Shown one piece after another: positions 51,644 through 59,986 of a DNA stretch of 64,000 nucleotides (the first letter of the stretch is position 1; the number at the start of each line of letters is the position of its first letter). The translations under genes were made by a program, and so were the position numbers. The notes under the pieces were generated by a model. It saw only the letters and a program-made list of their open reading frames with translations. It was not told where the DNA came from and searched no databases. The stretch spans positions 806,001-870,000 of the forward strand of contig CAVPGJ010000005.1 of NCBI GenBank assembly GCA_963704005.1, given 5' to 3'. Source of the DNA: AC-32 sp963704005 (lineage in GTDB: Bacteria > Actinomycetota > Thermoleophilia > Gaiellales > Gaiellaceae).

Positions 51644-52960
51644 ATGCCACGACGGAACTACGTGAAACGGATTCTCTTCCTCGGGCGGGGCTGGGACGAG
51701 TGGGATCGCAGGAGCGAATCGGCGGCGAAGCCGCAACCGGCGGCGAAGCGCAACACCACCAGGCGCTTCGGGACCGCGCTGTCGTTCTGCGCCCTCTTCT
51801 TCGCGGGCCTCGCGCTCTCGGCGGGCGCCGGCAACGGCGTGCGGGCGCTTCTCGACGACGGCTCGTCCCAGCAGGCGGGCGTCGGCGCAACGGGCGCCAC
51901 CGGCGCCACCGGCCCGACCGGGGCGACCGGAGCCTCCGGGCCGGCACCGCTCGTTCAGGCACAGAAGCTCGCGCACGCCCAGGTGAAGTCGGCGCAGGGC
52001 CTCTGGGTCCGCCCGTCGGCGACGCCGTCGGCCGGGCGGACGGTCCAGCCGACCTCGACGCACCGGTTCGGCACGAAGCCCGCGGCCACGCGCCACGCGC
52101 GTCCGGTCAAGGCCGCGAAGGCCCCAGCGCATCACGGCACGAGGGCGCACAAGCCGGCGAAGAAGCAGCCGCTCGACGGTGAGGCCGACCTCCCCGGAGC
52201 CACGGTCTGGCTCTACCGGGCCGCACCGGACCCGACGCCTCCCGCCGCGCGCCTGCGCATGGTGTTCGCGCGCGAGCTGGTCGCCGATTCCAGGCAGGCA
52301 CACGTCGACTGGACGCTCGTCCTGGCCGTGCTCCGCGCAGGCGGGCACACCGGCCGCACGCCGGCGACCCCTGTCGGGACGCAGGCGCTCGCGGTCAAGC
52401 TCGCGACCCTCGGTGGCCGCAAGAACGGCTGGGCCGCCGCGCTCTCGTACTCGAGCGACACGTCCTTCGCCGACCACGTCGTGGCGCTTCGCCACTACTA
52501 CCGCGCGGTCGGGATGGCGAGCCTCGTCCACGGGCTGCTCTCGCAGAAGCGCGATCTCGAAGACCGCGTTCTCAACGACAAGCGGCTCCTGATCTACCCG
52601 GGCGGCCGCAACGACGTGGCCTTGCACAAGGTCGACGTCCGCGTCCTTGCCACGATGCTCTACCTCGCGGACACGTTCCACGAGGTCACGGTCTCGTGCC
52701 TGATCTCGGGCCACCGGCTGTACGCGCGGCCCGGCGTGATCTCGGCCCACATCTACGGGCGGGCGGTCGACGTGGCCGCGCTGAACGGGATCTCGATCTA
52801 CGGGCACCAGCAGCCGGGTGGGATCACCGAGCAGGGCGTCCGCGCGATGCTGATGCTCCCGGGCTCGATGCTGCCGGCGCAGATCATCTCGTTGCTCGGG
52901 CTCGGCGGGCCCTCGTTCCCGCTGGCCAACCACTACAACCACATCCACATTGGGTACTGA
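51644..52960 (+). CDS. Secreted M15-like peptidase with collagen-like stretch
   Basis: 438 residues from ATG 51644 (PRRNYVKRILFLGRGWDEWD); the open frame starts earlier but has no ribosome site and reads as non-coding. A membrane anchor or signal (FGTALSFCALFFAGLALSAGAG) precedes a short collagen-like stretch of Gly-Ala-Thr/Gly-Pro-Thr triplets (residues about 78-95) and a basic Ala/Lys/Pro linker. The C-terminal domain has the LAS/M15 zinc-peptidase pattern: CLISGHRLYARPGVISAHIYGRAVDVAAL (His and Asp ligands) and NHYNHIHIGY (HxH). Probably cleaves or binds peptidoglycan outside the cell. Divergent from the pilus operon. Confidence 0.75.
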   Translation: MPRRNYVKRILFLGRGWDEWDRRSESAAKPQPAAKRNTTRRFGTALSFCALFFAGLALSAGAGNGVRALLDDGSSQQAGVGATGATGATGPTGATGASGPAPLVQAQKLAHAQVKSAQGLWVRPSATPSAGRTVQPTSTHRFGTKPAATRHARPVKAAKAPAHHGTRAHKPAKKQPLDGEADLPGATVWLYRAAPDPTPPAARLRMVFARELVADSRQAHVDWTLVLAVLRAGGHTGRTPATPVGTQALAVKLATLGGRKNGWAAALSYSSDTSFADHVVALRHYYRAVGMASLVHGLLSQKRDLEDRVLNDKRLLIYPGGRNDVALHKVDVRVLATMLYLADTFHEVTVSCLISGHRLYARPGVISAHIYGRAVDVAALNGISIYGHQQPGGITEQGVRAMLMLPGSMLPAQIISLLGLGGPSFPLANHYNHIHIGY

Positions 52961-52994
52961 GCTCGTCTTGGGACCCGCAAGGACGGGGCACTAG

Positions 52995-53399
52995 GTGGAG
53001 TTGCCCCAGATCGCGCTGGCGAGTGACGACGGAACCGTCGTCTGCGAGCGGTGTTTCCTCGCGGAGACGCCGCTCGCTCGCCTGCGCGGCCTGCTCGGGC
53101 GGAGCGACCTGCCGGTCGGCGAGGGGCTGCTGCTCCGGCCCGCCGGATCGATCCACACCGCGTTCATGCGCTTTCCGATCGACGCGGTCTTCCTCGACCG
53201 GTCCGACCGGGTGCTGAAAGTGGCCCACGAGCTTGCGCCCTGGCGGATGGCCGGCTGCCGCGGCGCCCGCGCGGTGCTCGAGCTTCCCGCGGGCGAGGCC
53301 TCGAAGCGCGGCCTGCACGAGGGTGTCTCGCTCACGCAGGTCTGGCACACGGTTCCCCGCGGCAAACGCGCCGGCCGCTCGGTTCCGGAACCCTCCTAA
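52995..53399 (+). CDS. DUF192 family protein
   Basis: 134 residues from GTG 52995. The DUF192 core is clear: LAETPLARLRGLLGRSDLPVGEGLLLRPAGSIHTAFMRFPIDAVFLDRSDRVLKVAHELAPWRMAGCRGARAVLELPAGEA, with the family's MRFPIDAVFLD signature. Many relatives are exported and contribute to stress tolerance; this one lacks a signal peptide. Function unknown. Two Cys near the start (VVCERCF) are unusual. Lies 34 bases after the peptidase gene. Confidence 0.85.
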   Translation: MELPQIALASDDGTVVCERCFLAETPLARLRGLLGRSDLPVGEGLLLRPAGSIHTAFMRFPIDAVFLDRSDRVLKVAHELAPWRMAGCRGARAVLELPAGEASKRGLHEGVSLTQVWHTVPRGKRAGRSVPEPS

Positions 53400-53434
53400 T
53401 CGTCACACTTCCGGCACTCTTTGCCCTTGACAAG

Positions 53435-53455
53435 AACCGGGGTCTGACCCCGGTT
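53435..53455. repeat. 21-bp perfect palindrome upstream of hpnC
   Basis: AACCGGGGTC-T-GACCCCGGTT, flanked on the left by TTGACAAG and on the right by TTGACG. A second copy of the core (CGGGGTC-A-GACCCCG) lies inside hpnD at 54742-54756. It lies between the DUF192 gene and hpnC. Confidence 0.8.
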
Positions 53456-53490
53456 TTGACGTTTCGCGGACACGTTCGTTCTGTGAGCGT

Positions 53491-54525
53491 TTGACGAGGC
53501 GGGTCTCCGAGGGCCATCGTTTCCCGGTGGATCCGGCCTCCGTCAGCGCCGTCGCCGCGAGAGCGCGAACCGAGAACTTCCCCGTCGCGTCGCTTCTTTT
53601 CCCGCGCGCCGTCCGTCCGCACCTGCGCGCGATCTACGGCTTCGCGCGCCTCGTGGACATGCTCGGCGATGAGGTCGAGGGAAATAGGCTTGCCGCCCTG
53701 GACGAGCTCGAGCGTGAGCTCGGCGCTTGCTACGAGGCAACCGAGGTTGACGTCGATTCGCGCGATCCGGGTCAGAGGCGCAGACGGACGCGCGGGCACA
53801 GCCCGCACGTCCTGAAGCCGGCACCGCAAGCGGTGCCGGGGCCGACCTGGGCCGTAATGCGCGCGCTGCAGCCGACGATCCGCGCCTGCGACCTGCCGCG
53901 CGAGCCGTTCCTGCGCCTGATCGAGGCGAACCGGATGGACCAGCGCATCACCGCCTACGCGACCTGGGCCGACCTGAGGAACTACTGCGTCCACTCCGCC
54001 GACCCGGTCGGCCGGCTCGTCCTCGGCGTGCTCGGTCGCACGGAACCGGAGCTCGTGAAGCTCTCGGACGACGTGTGCACCGGCCTCCAGCTCGTGAACT
54101 TCCTCCAGGACGTCCCCCGCGACCTCGCGCTCGGCCGCGTCTACCTGCCCGCCGAGGACCGGGCCTGCTTCGGCGTCACCGAGCTGGCGGAGCCGAACCC
54201 CCAGCTCACGCGCCTGCTCCGCTACGAGGCCGACCGCGCACGGATCCTGCTCGGCTCCGGCGAGGAGCTCGGCCGCAGGCTCGGCGGGCGCGTCGGGCGG
54301 GCGGTGGCGGTCTTCGCCCGCGGCGGGCTCGCGGCCCTCGAGGCGCTGGAGCGGGCCGACTGGGACATCTTCAACGGCCGCCCGCGCCCGTCGCGCGCGC
54401 GCCTCGCCCTGGCGGCGATCCCGAGACGACGCTTGCGTCGTCTCGGTCAGGCCGGGCGGGCTTTGCCTGCTCGGCCGTCTGAACCGACCGGTCGACACGC
54501 CGTCCGTAAGAAAGCCGGCCAGTGA
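53491..54525 (+). CDS. hpnC: HpnC, squalene synthase-like enzyme
   Basis: 344 residues from TTG 53491 (GTG 53527 is an alternative). Trans-isoprenyl diphosphate synthase/squalene-synthase fold: NFPVASLLFPRAVRPHLRAIYGFARLVDMLGDE (first Asp-rich motif, with DMLGDE), AIYGFAR, then LQLVNFLQDVPRDLALGRVYLP (second Asp-rich motif). HpnC turns hydroxysqualene or presqualene intermediates towards squalene with HpnD and HpnE. Two oddities: residues 97-117 are encoded by structured-repeat copy D in the variable loop before ALQPTIRACDLPREPFLRLI, and the last 34 residues come from repeat copy B plus flank. The stop overlaps hpnD (ATGA). Confidence 0.9.
   Translation: MTRRVSEGHRFPVDPASVSAVAARARTENFPVASLLFPRAVRPHLRAIYGFARLVDMLGDEVEGNRLAALDELERELGACYEATEVDVDSRDPGQRRRRTRGHSPHVLKPAPQAVPGPTWAVMRALQPTIRACDLPREPFLRLIEANRMDQRITAYATWADLRNYCVHSADPVGRLVLGVLGRTEPELVKLSDDVCTGLQLVNFLQDVPRDLALGRVYLPAEDRACFGVTELAEPNPQLTRLLRYEADRARILLGSGEELGRRLGGRVGRAVAVFARGGLAALEALERADWDIFNGRPRPSRARLALAAIPRRRLRRLGQAGRALPARPSEPTGRHAVRKKAGQ
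53781..53842 (+). repeat. Two-hairpin structured repeat, copy D (inside hpnC)
   Basis: CAGACGG, 12-bp stem with one mismatch (53786-53797 with 53801-53812; loop ACA), linker TGAAG, 10-bp perfect stem (53818-53827 with 53830-53839; loop AA). It lies in frame within hpnC and encodes about 21 residues without a stop codon. Confidence 0.8.
54421..54499 (-). repeat. Two-hairpin structured repeat, copy B (3' end of hpnC)
   Basis: On the minus strand: head GTGTCGACCGGTCGGTTCAG, ACGG, 12-bp stem with two G-T pairs (54450-54461 with 54465-54476; loop AAA), linker, 12-bp perfect stem (54421-54432 with 54435-54446; loop AA). The head differs from that of copy A at only two positions. It provides most of the hpnC C-terminal tail. 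Confidence 0.85.
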
Positions 54526-55343
54526 TGACGATTGACCAGGCGTATGCCGAGGTGGAGCGGATCACCCGCCGCGAGGCGCGCAACTTCGCCTACGGGATCA
54601 TGGTGCTGCCGCGGCCCAAGCGCCGTGCGATCGCGGCGATCTACGCCTTCGCCCGCCGGGTTGACGACCTCGCCGACGGCGACCTCCCCGAGGCCGAGAA
54701 GCGCGCGCTGCTCGAGCAGCTCCACACCGAGCTCGACAAACCGGGGTCAGACCCCGTCTCGGTCGCGCTGGCGGACGCACGCTCGCGCTACCCGATCCCG
54801 GCCGAGGCGCTGCACGCGCTCGTCGACGGCGGGCTCCAGGACACCGAGCAGCGCCGGTACGCGAGCTTCGAGGAGCTGCTCGGCTACTGCCGCAAGGTCG
54901 CCGGCGCGGTCGGCATCGCCTGCGTCGCGGTCTACGGCTCGGACGACACCCGGCGAGCCGAGACGCTCGGCGTCGCGCTGCAGCTGATCAACATCGTCCG
55001 CGACGTCCGCGAGGACTGGGAGCTCGGCCGCGTCTACCTGCCGCAGGACGAGCTGGCCGCCTACGGCGTCACGGAGGACGACCTCGAGGCCGGCCGGGTG
55101 ACCCCGCACTGGCAGGCGCTGATGGCGTTCCAGGCCTCGCGTGCGCGCGCGTACCTGCAGGACGGCCTCGAGCTGCTCGACTCGCTCGACTCGCGCAGCG
55201 CGGCCTGCGTCGGCACCTTCGCGGGCCTCTATCGCGCGACGCTCGACCGGATCGAGGCCCGCCGGTTCGACGTCTTCGAGGGCTCGCTGCGGCTCTCGCC
55301 GCTGACGAAGCTGCGAATCGTGGGCGCGGGGTTTCTCCGATGA
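54522..55343 (+). CDS. hpnD: HpnD, presqualene diphosphate synthase
   Basis: 273 residues from ATG 54522, overlapping hpnC (ATGA). Joins two farnesyl diphosphates to presqualene diphosphate. ARNFAYGIMVLPRPKRRAIAAIYAFARRVDDLADGD gives the first Asp-rich motif (DDLAD); YCRKVAGAVGIACVAVYG and LQLINIVRDVREDWELGRVYLPQDEL give the substrate lid and second motif (DVREDWELGR). Full length. The palindrome at 54742-54756 encodes KPGSDPVS in a variable loop. Confidence 0.93.
   Translation: MMTIDQAYAEVERITRREARNFAYGIMVLPRPKRRAIAAIYAFARRVDDLADGDLPEAEKRALLEQLHTELDKPGSDPVSVALADARSRYPIPAEALHALVDGGLQDTEQRRYASFEELLGYCRKVAGAVGIACVAVYGSDDTRRAETLGVALQLINIVRDVREDWELGRVYLPQDELAAYGVTEDDLEAGRVTPHWQALMAFQASRARAYLQDGLELLDSLDSRSAACVGTFAGLYRATLDRIEARRFDVFEGSLRLSPLTKLRIVGAGFLR
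54742..54756. repeat. CGGGGTC-A-GACCCCG palindrome inside hpnD
   Basis: 15-bp perfect palindrome matching the core of 53435-53455, in frame within hpnD (residues about 74-79). Preceded by AAAC, as in the upstream copy. Confidence 0.75.
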
Positions 55344-56569
55344 AGGTGGCCGTGGTCGGCGGCGGGCTCGCGGGGCTGGCGGCGGCGCTCGAACTGGCCG
55401 ACGCGGGCCACGAGGTGACGCTGCGCGAGGCGCGGCCGACCCTCGGCGGCGCCGTCCAGACCCTGCCGCGCCGCGAAGGCGACCCCGAGCCGCCGCCCGA
55501 CAACGGCCAGCACATCGCCCTCGGTTGCTTCACCGCGTACCTGAGCTTCCTTGCGCGGATCGGCGAGGACCGATCCGTGCGGCGGGGGCGACTGGACCTG
55601 CCGGTGATCGATGAACGCGGGCGATCCGCATCGGTCGCGCACTCGCCGATTGCGCTCCTGCGCTATCGGCACGTGTCCGTCCGTGACCGGCTGGCGATCA
55701 TCCGCTTCCTCGCAACCGGCGGCGGGCCGCGGACGCCAGGGACGTTCGCGGACTACCTGCGCGCGAACGGGCAGTCCCAACGCGCGATCGACCGCTTCTG
55801 GGAGGTCTTCATGCGGCCGGCACTCAACCTGCCCACATCCCAGGCAAGTGTCGAAGCCGGCGTCGTCACGGTTGCCGCGGCACTCCGTTCCGGCCGTCGC
55901 GCTTCGGAGCTCGTGCTCCCGATCCGCCCGCTTGGCGAGATGCACGGAGAGGCTGCGGGACGAGCGCTCGAAGCTGCAGGTGCCGACGTACGTGTGAGCG
56001 CGCGTATCGAAAGCCTCGACGAGCTCGATTCCGACGCTGTCGTCGTCGCGGTCCCTCCGCATGAAAGCGCTCGGCTGCTCGGCGAGCCAGAGCCGCAGCT
56101 CGAAGATTCGCCGATCGTCAGCGTCCACCTCTGGTTTGACCGGGCTCTGCTGGCCCACCCGCTTGCGGCATTGCTCGGCAGCGACGCTCACTGGGTCTTC
56201 GACCGCGGCGCCCTCACCGGTCAGCCGCCGGAACGCGGCCAGTACTTGACGGTAGTCTCCTCCGCCGTGCCCGAGTTGATGGAGCTGCGTGGGCGCGAAC
56301 TGGTCGAGCACATCGCCCGGGAGCTCACCGGGCGCCTCGGCGAAGCAGAGCTGCTCTGGTCGCGGGTCAGCCGCGAGCCTGCCGCGACCATCGCCGTCAC
56401 CCCGGAAAGCGAACGCCAACGCCCGCGTTTCACCACGGAGAGACCGAACGTTGTCCGCGCCGGCGCATGGACGAAGACCGGCTGGCCGCCGACGATGGAA
56501 GGCGCAATCCGGAGCGGGTTGGCGGCCGTCCGCATTCTTACGGCCGCCCCGCAGGAGGTCGCCGCATGA
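55340..56569 (+). CDS. hpnE: HpnE, FAD-dependent hydroxysqualene dehydroxylase
   Basis: 409 residues from ATG 55340, overlapping hpnD (ATGA). Amine-oxidase/phytoene-desaturase fold: FAD-binding VAVVGGGLAGLAAALELADAGHEVTLREA at the N-terminus with the acidic residue that contacts ribose, PPPDNGQHIALGCFTAYLSFLARIG, and the C-terminal FAD motif AGAWTKTGWPPTMEGAIRSGLAAVRIL. With HpnC and HpnD it makes squalene. Codon use in its middle part is a little less GC-biased than its neighbours, without other signs of transfer. Confidence 0.9.
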   Translation: MKVAVVGGGLAGLAAALELADAGHEVTLREARPTLGGAVQTLPRREGDPEPPPDNGQHIALGCFTAYLSFLARIGEDRSVRRGRLDLPVIDERGRSASVAHSPIALLRYRHVSVRDRLAIIRFLATGGGPRTPGTFADYLRANGQSQRAIDRFWEVFMRPALNLPTSQASVEAGVVTVAAALRSGRRASELVLPIRPLGEMHGEAAGRALEAAGADVRVSARIESLDELDSDAVVVAVPPHESARLLGEPEPQLEDSPIVSVHLWFDRALLAHPLAALLGSDAHWVFDRGALTGQPPERGQYLTVVSSAVPELMELRGRELVEHIARELTGRLGEAELLWSRVSREPAATIAVTPESERQRPRFTTERPNVVRAGAWTKTGWPPTMEGAIRSGLAAVRILTAAPQEVAA

Positions 56570-58353
56570 CAGTCGCCCCAGAGCGGATCGAGACGCGCCT
56601 CGACGCCGCGATCGACGGAGCCACCAGGCGCCTGCTCGAGCTGCAGCACCCCGGCGGCTGGTGGGTCGGCGAGCTCGAGTCGAACGCGACGATGATCGCG
56701 CAGCACCTCTTCTGGCACCACGTCCTCGGCCTGCGCACGCCCGAGCTGGACCGCAAGATCGCGAACGAGCTCCTGGCGCGGCAGCGCGACGACGGCACCT
56801 GGTCGATCTGGTTCGAGGGCCCGGCCGACCTCTCCACGTCGGTCGAGGCCTACGCGGCGCTGAAGCTCGCCGGCGCCGACCCGGGCGAGAAGGCGCGCGA
56901 CTACATCCGCCGCGAGGGCGGCATCCCCAAGACGAGGATCTTCACCAGGTGCTTCCTGGCGCTGCTCGGCCAGTGGCCCTGGAACCGCATCGTCCCGATC
57001 CCGGTCGAGCTCTCGCTCCTGCCCCCCGGCGCGCCGGTCTCGATCTACGACTTCTCCTGCTGGGCGCGGGGCACGTTCGTCCCGCTCTCGGTCTGCCGGG
57101 CGCTTCAGCCCGTGCGCGGCGCCGACCTCGACCTGCGGGAGATCGGCGCGCGCCTGGCGAAGAGCCGCAGCCCCCACCTCTCGCGGATGAAGCGGGTCGC
57201 AATTCGCGAGGCCGAGCGCTGGGTGCGCGCTCACCAGGAGGCCGACGGCTCCTGGGGCGGGATCCAGCCGCCGTGGGTCTGGTCGATCCTGATGCTGGCC
57301 TCGCTCGGGCACGGCTTCGAGGACGAGACGCTCAGACGGGCGGTCGAGGGCTGGGAGGGCTTCACGATCGACGAGGGAGACCGGCTGCGCCCCGAGGCCT
57401 GCCAGTCGCCGGTCTGGGACACCGGCCTCGCCGTGCTCGCGCTGCGGGACTCCGGCGTCGGCCCGGAGCACCCCGCGCTCGTCCGCGCGGCCGAATGGCT
57501 CGTGAACGAAGAGGTGACGGTCAAGGGCGACTGGGCCGTCCGCAGGCCGGAGCTCGCGCCCGGTGGCTGGGCGTTCGAGTTCGAGAACGACCTCTACCCG
57601 GACGTGGACGACTCCGCCGTCGTCGCCCTGGCGCTGCGCCGCTGCCACCGTGGCCACGAAGCGGTCGAGCGCGGCCTCGCCTGGACGGCCGGGATGCAGT
57701 CGAGAAGCGGCGGCTGGGGCGCCTTCGACGTCGACAACGAGGCCTTCTGGCTCTACAAGCTCCCGTTCTGCGACTTCGGGAAGGTCACCGACGAGCCGAG
57801 CTCCGACGTCACCGCCCACGCGCTCGAGGCCCTCGCCCCCGAGCCCGGCTACGAGCGCGAGGTCGAGCGCGGCCTCGAATGGCTGCTTCGCGAGCAGGAG
57901 GCCGACGGCTCCTGGTTCGGCCGCTGGGGCGTCAACCACGTCTACGGCACGGGCGCCGCGCTGCCGGCCCTCGAGGCCTGCGGAATCGATCCCGGCCATC
58001 CGTCGTTCAGGCGTGCGGTGGCCTGGCTCGACTCGGTGCAGAACGAGGACGGCGGCTTCGGCGAGGACATCCGCTCCTACGCCGATCCGGCCTGGCGCGG
58101 ACGCGGCGCCAGCACGCCTTCCCAAACGGCCTGGGCGCTATTAGCCTACGCCGCTGCGGACAAAGCAGGAAGCGCCGCAGCAGCACGCGCAGCGGAGTGG
58201 CTTTGCGCCGCACAGGAAGCAAACGGCGACTGGGAGGAGAAGCACTACACCGGAACCGGCTTTCCGCTTGACTTCATGATCCGCTACCACCTCTACCGCC
58301 TGCATTTCCCGTTGCTCGCCCTGGGACGTCTACGAGAAAGGTTGGCCAGATGA
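56566..58353 (+). CDS. shc: Squalene-hopene cyclase
   Basis: 595 residues from ATG 56566, overlapping hpnE (ATGA). Cyclises squalene to hopene/hopanol at the membrane. Catalytic acid motif LYPDVDDSAVV (DxDD) at about residue 347, and QW repeats (QEADGSWGGIQPPWVWS, QSRSGGWGAFDVDNEA, QEADGSWFGRWGVNHVYGT, QNEDGGFGEDIRSY, QEANGDWEE). GTGFPLDFMIRYHLYR is the conserved C-terminal segment. A little shorter than the typical 630-680 residues, mainly at the N-terminus. Confidence 0.95.
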   Translation: MTVAPERIETRLDAAIDGATRRLLELQHPGGWWVGELESNATMIAQHLFWHHVLGLRTPELDRKIANELLARQRDDGTWSIWFEGPADLSTSVEAYAALKLAGADPGEKARDYIRREGGIPKTRIFTRCFLALLGQWPWNRIVPIPVELSLLPPGAPVSIYDFSCWARGTFVPLSVCRALQPVRGADLDLREIGARLAKSRSPHLSRMKRVAIREAERWVRAHQEADGSWGGIQPPWVWSILMLASLGHGFEDETLRRAVEGWEGFTIDEGDRLRPEACQSPVWDTGLAVLALRDSGVGPEHPALVRAAEWLVNEEVTVKGDWAVRRPELAPGGWAFEFENDLYPDVDDSAVVALALRRCHRGHEAVERGLAWTAGMQSRSGGWGAFDVDNEAFWLYKLPFCDFGKVTDEPSSDVTAHALEALAPEPGYEREVERGLEWLLREQEADGSWFGRWGVNHVYGTGAALPALEACGIDPGHPSFRRAVAWLDSVQNEDGGFGEDIRSYADPAWRGRGASTPSQTAWALLAYAAADKAGSAAAARAAEWLCAAQEANGDWEEKHYTGTGFPLDFMIRYHLYRLHFPLLALGRLRERLAR

Positions 58354-59354
58354 AGTTTCCGCTCGCCTCGACAGTTCAGATCGCCGGCTACGTCGCGCGC
58401 AACCAGCGCAGCGGCAAGCGCTACCCGCTCGTGCTGATGCTCGAGCCGACGCTCGCGTGCAACATCGCCTGCATCGGCTGCGGGAAGATCCGCGAGTACG
58501 AGTCGAACAAGGCGAAGCTGTCGGTCGAGGAGTGCATCGACGCGGGCGTGCAGTGCCCGGCTCCGGTCGTCTCGATCTGCGGCGGCGAGCCGCTCGTCTT
58601 CAAGGGGATCGAGGAGGTCGTCGCCGGCTTCATGGAGCTGAACAAGAACATCGAGCTGTGCACGAACGCGCTCCGGCTCGAGCAGTACCTGGACGTCTTC
58701 GAGCCGAACAAGCGCCTGACGTTCGTCGTCCACCTCGACGGCATGCGCGAGATCCACGACTACATCTGCGACTACCCGGGCCTCTGGGACATCGCGGTCG
58801 GCGCGATCGTCAAGGCGCGGTCGCTGGGCTTCCGGGTCACGACCAACACCACGATCTTCAAGGAGACCGAGGTCGAGGACGTGGTCCAGATGATGGACTA
58901 CCTCACGAACGAGATCGGCATCGACGGGATGCTCGTCGCGCCCGGCTACCAGTACTCGCAGATCGACCCGAACCTGACGATGACGCGGGCCGAGCACGAG
59001 GAGAAGTTCCGCGTCATCCGCGCCGCCGCGCGCGAGAACAACTACCGCTGGCTCGCGAGCCCGATCTACCAGGACTTCCTCGCCGGCGACCGCAAGCTGG
59101 CCTGCGCGCCGTGGGGCTCGATCACGCGCAACCCCTACGGCTGGAAGGGCCCGTGCTACCTGCTCACCGACGGGATCTTCCCGACCTACGACGCGCTGCT
59201 CGACGGGATCGAATGGGAGGACTACGGCCCCGGCAACGACGACCGCTGCGAGCACTGCGCGATCCATTCCGGCTTCGAGCCGTCCGCCGCGTTCGAGGCG
59301 GCGAGCAGCCTGAAGGACACCGTCCGCAGCACCGTATGGACGCTGACGGGGTGA
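58350..59354 (+). CDS. hpnH: HpnH, radical SAM adenosyl-hopene synthase
   Basis: 334 residues from ATG 58350, overlapping shc (ATGA). Radical SAM cluster Cys-X3-Cys-X2-Cys in LACNIACIGCGKI (residues about 36-44), CGGEPL for SAM binding, and a second Cys set near the C-terminus (DRCEHCAIHSG) in the SPASM-like tail of the family. Adds the 5'-deoxyadenosyl radical to hopene, the first step of side-chain (bacteriohopanetetrol) formation. Length normal. Confidence 0.94.
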   Translation: MKFPLASTVQIAGYVARNQRSGKRYPLVLMLEPTLACNIACIGCGKIREYESNKAKLSVEECIDAGVQCPAPVVSICGGEPLVFKGIEEVVAGFMELNKNIELCTNALRLEQYLDVFEPNKRLTFVVHLDGMREIHDYICDYPGLWDIAVGAIVKARSLGFRVTTNTTIFKETEVEDVVQMMDYLTNEIGIDGMLVAPGYQYSQIDPNLTMTRAEHEEKFRVIRAAARENNYRWLASPIYQDFLAGDRKLACAPWGSITRNPYGWKGPCYLLTDGIFPTYDALLDGIEWEDYGPGNDDRCEHCAIHSGFEPSAAFEAASSLKDTVRSTVWTLTG

Positions 59355-59986
59355 CGGTCGTCCTCGCAACGGACTTTGCCTGTGGGACTGCCGCAGAAGA
59401 GTTCGCGACGCGTGCTGCGAATTTGCACGCTGTGGTCGTCGGTCTGCGGTGTGCGAACGGATTGCCGGCCAATCCGCTCATCTCGTTCGGTCTCGCGGGT
59501 GCCTTGCGCGATGACCTTCCTGCGGGCACGGTGATCGACGCCACGCGTGTTGTCGACGAGTCAGGAGAGGTGCTATGGGACGACGGCCCTCTTGGAGTAC
59601 CGATGGCTGTGAACGGGACGATCCTCGCCGCTGATCGGGTGATCGACGACCCGAGTGAAAGACGTCAGGCCTGCGAAAGGACGGGCGCAGACGCGGTCGA
59701 CCTCGAGAGCGGGCCCATCGCCCGGGCGGGCCAGTTGCGCGGTGTGATTCGAGCGGTCAGCGATACGCCGCTGCGCCCACTTGGTCGCCTCAGCTCCGCG
59801 GTCAAGCCCGATGGTCGCGTTCATTGGCCGGGCATCGCGAGGAGCATCGCCGCTAGTCCCTTCGGCTCTGTTCGAACTTCTGTCGACTCAATGCGAGCGC
59901 TCCGGCGACTCGCTCGTGCGCTCGAGGGCTGGCACGCCGAATTCCGCCAAAATCTGCCCAACGGGGGGAGCATCAAACCGCTATGA
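59351..59986 (+). CDS. hpnG: HpnG, adenosylhopane nucleosidase (phosphorylase family)
   Basis: 211 residues from GTG 59351 (overlapping the hpnH stop, GTGA, like the other junctions); ATG 59336 is an alternative. Nucleoside-phosphorylase-like fold: VVLATDFACGTAAEEF, NPLISFGLAGALRDDLPAGTVIDATRVVDESG, TGADAVDLESGPIARAGQLRGVIRAVSDTP, in which the Glu of DLESGP is the usual base-contacting residue. It removes adenine from adenosylhopane to give ribosylhopane. GC a little lower than in hpnH and ispH. The stop overlaps ispH (ATGA). Confidence 0.85.
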   Translation: MTVVLATDFACGTAAEEFATRAANLHAVVVGLRCANGLPANPLISFGLAGALRDDLPAGTVIDATRVVDESGEVLWDDGPLGVPMAVNGTILAADRVIDDPSERRQACERTGADAVDLESGPIARAGQLRGVIRAVSDTPLRPLGRLSSAVKPDGRVHWPGIARSIAASPFGSVRTSVDSMRALRRLARALEGWHAEFRQNLPNGGSIKPL

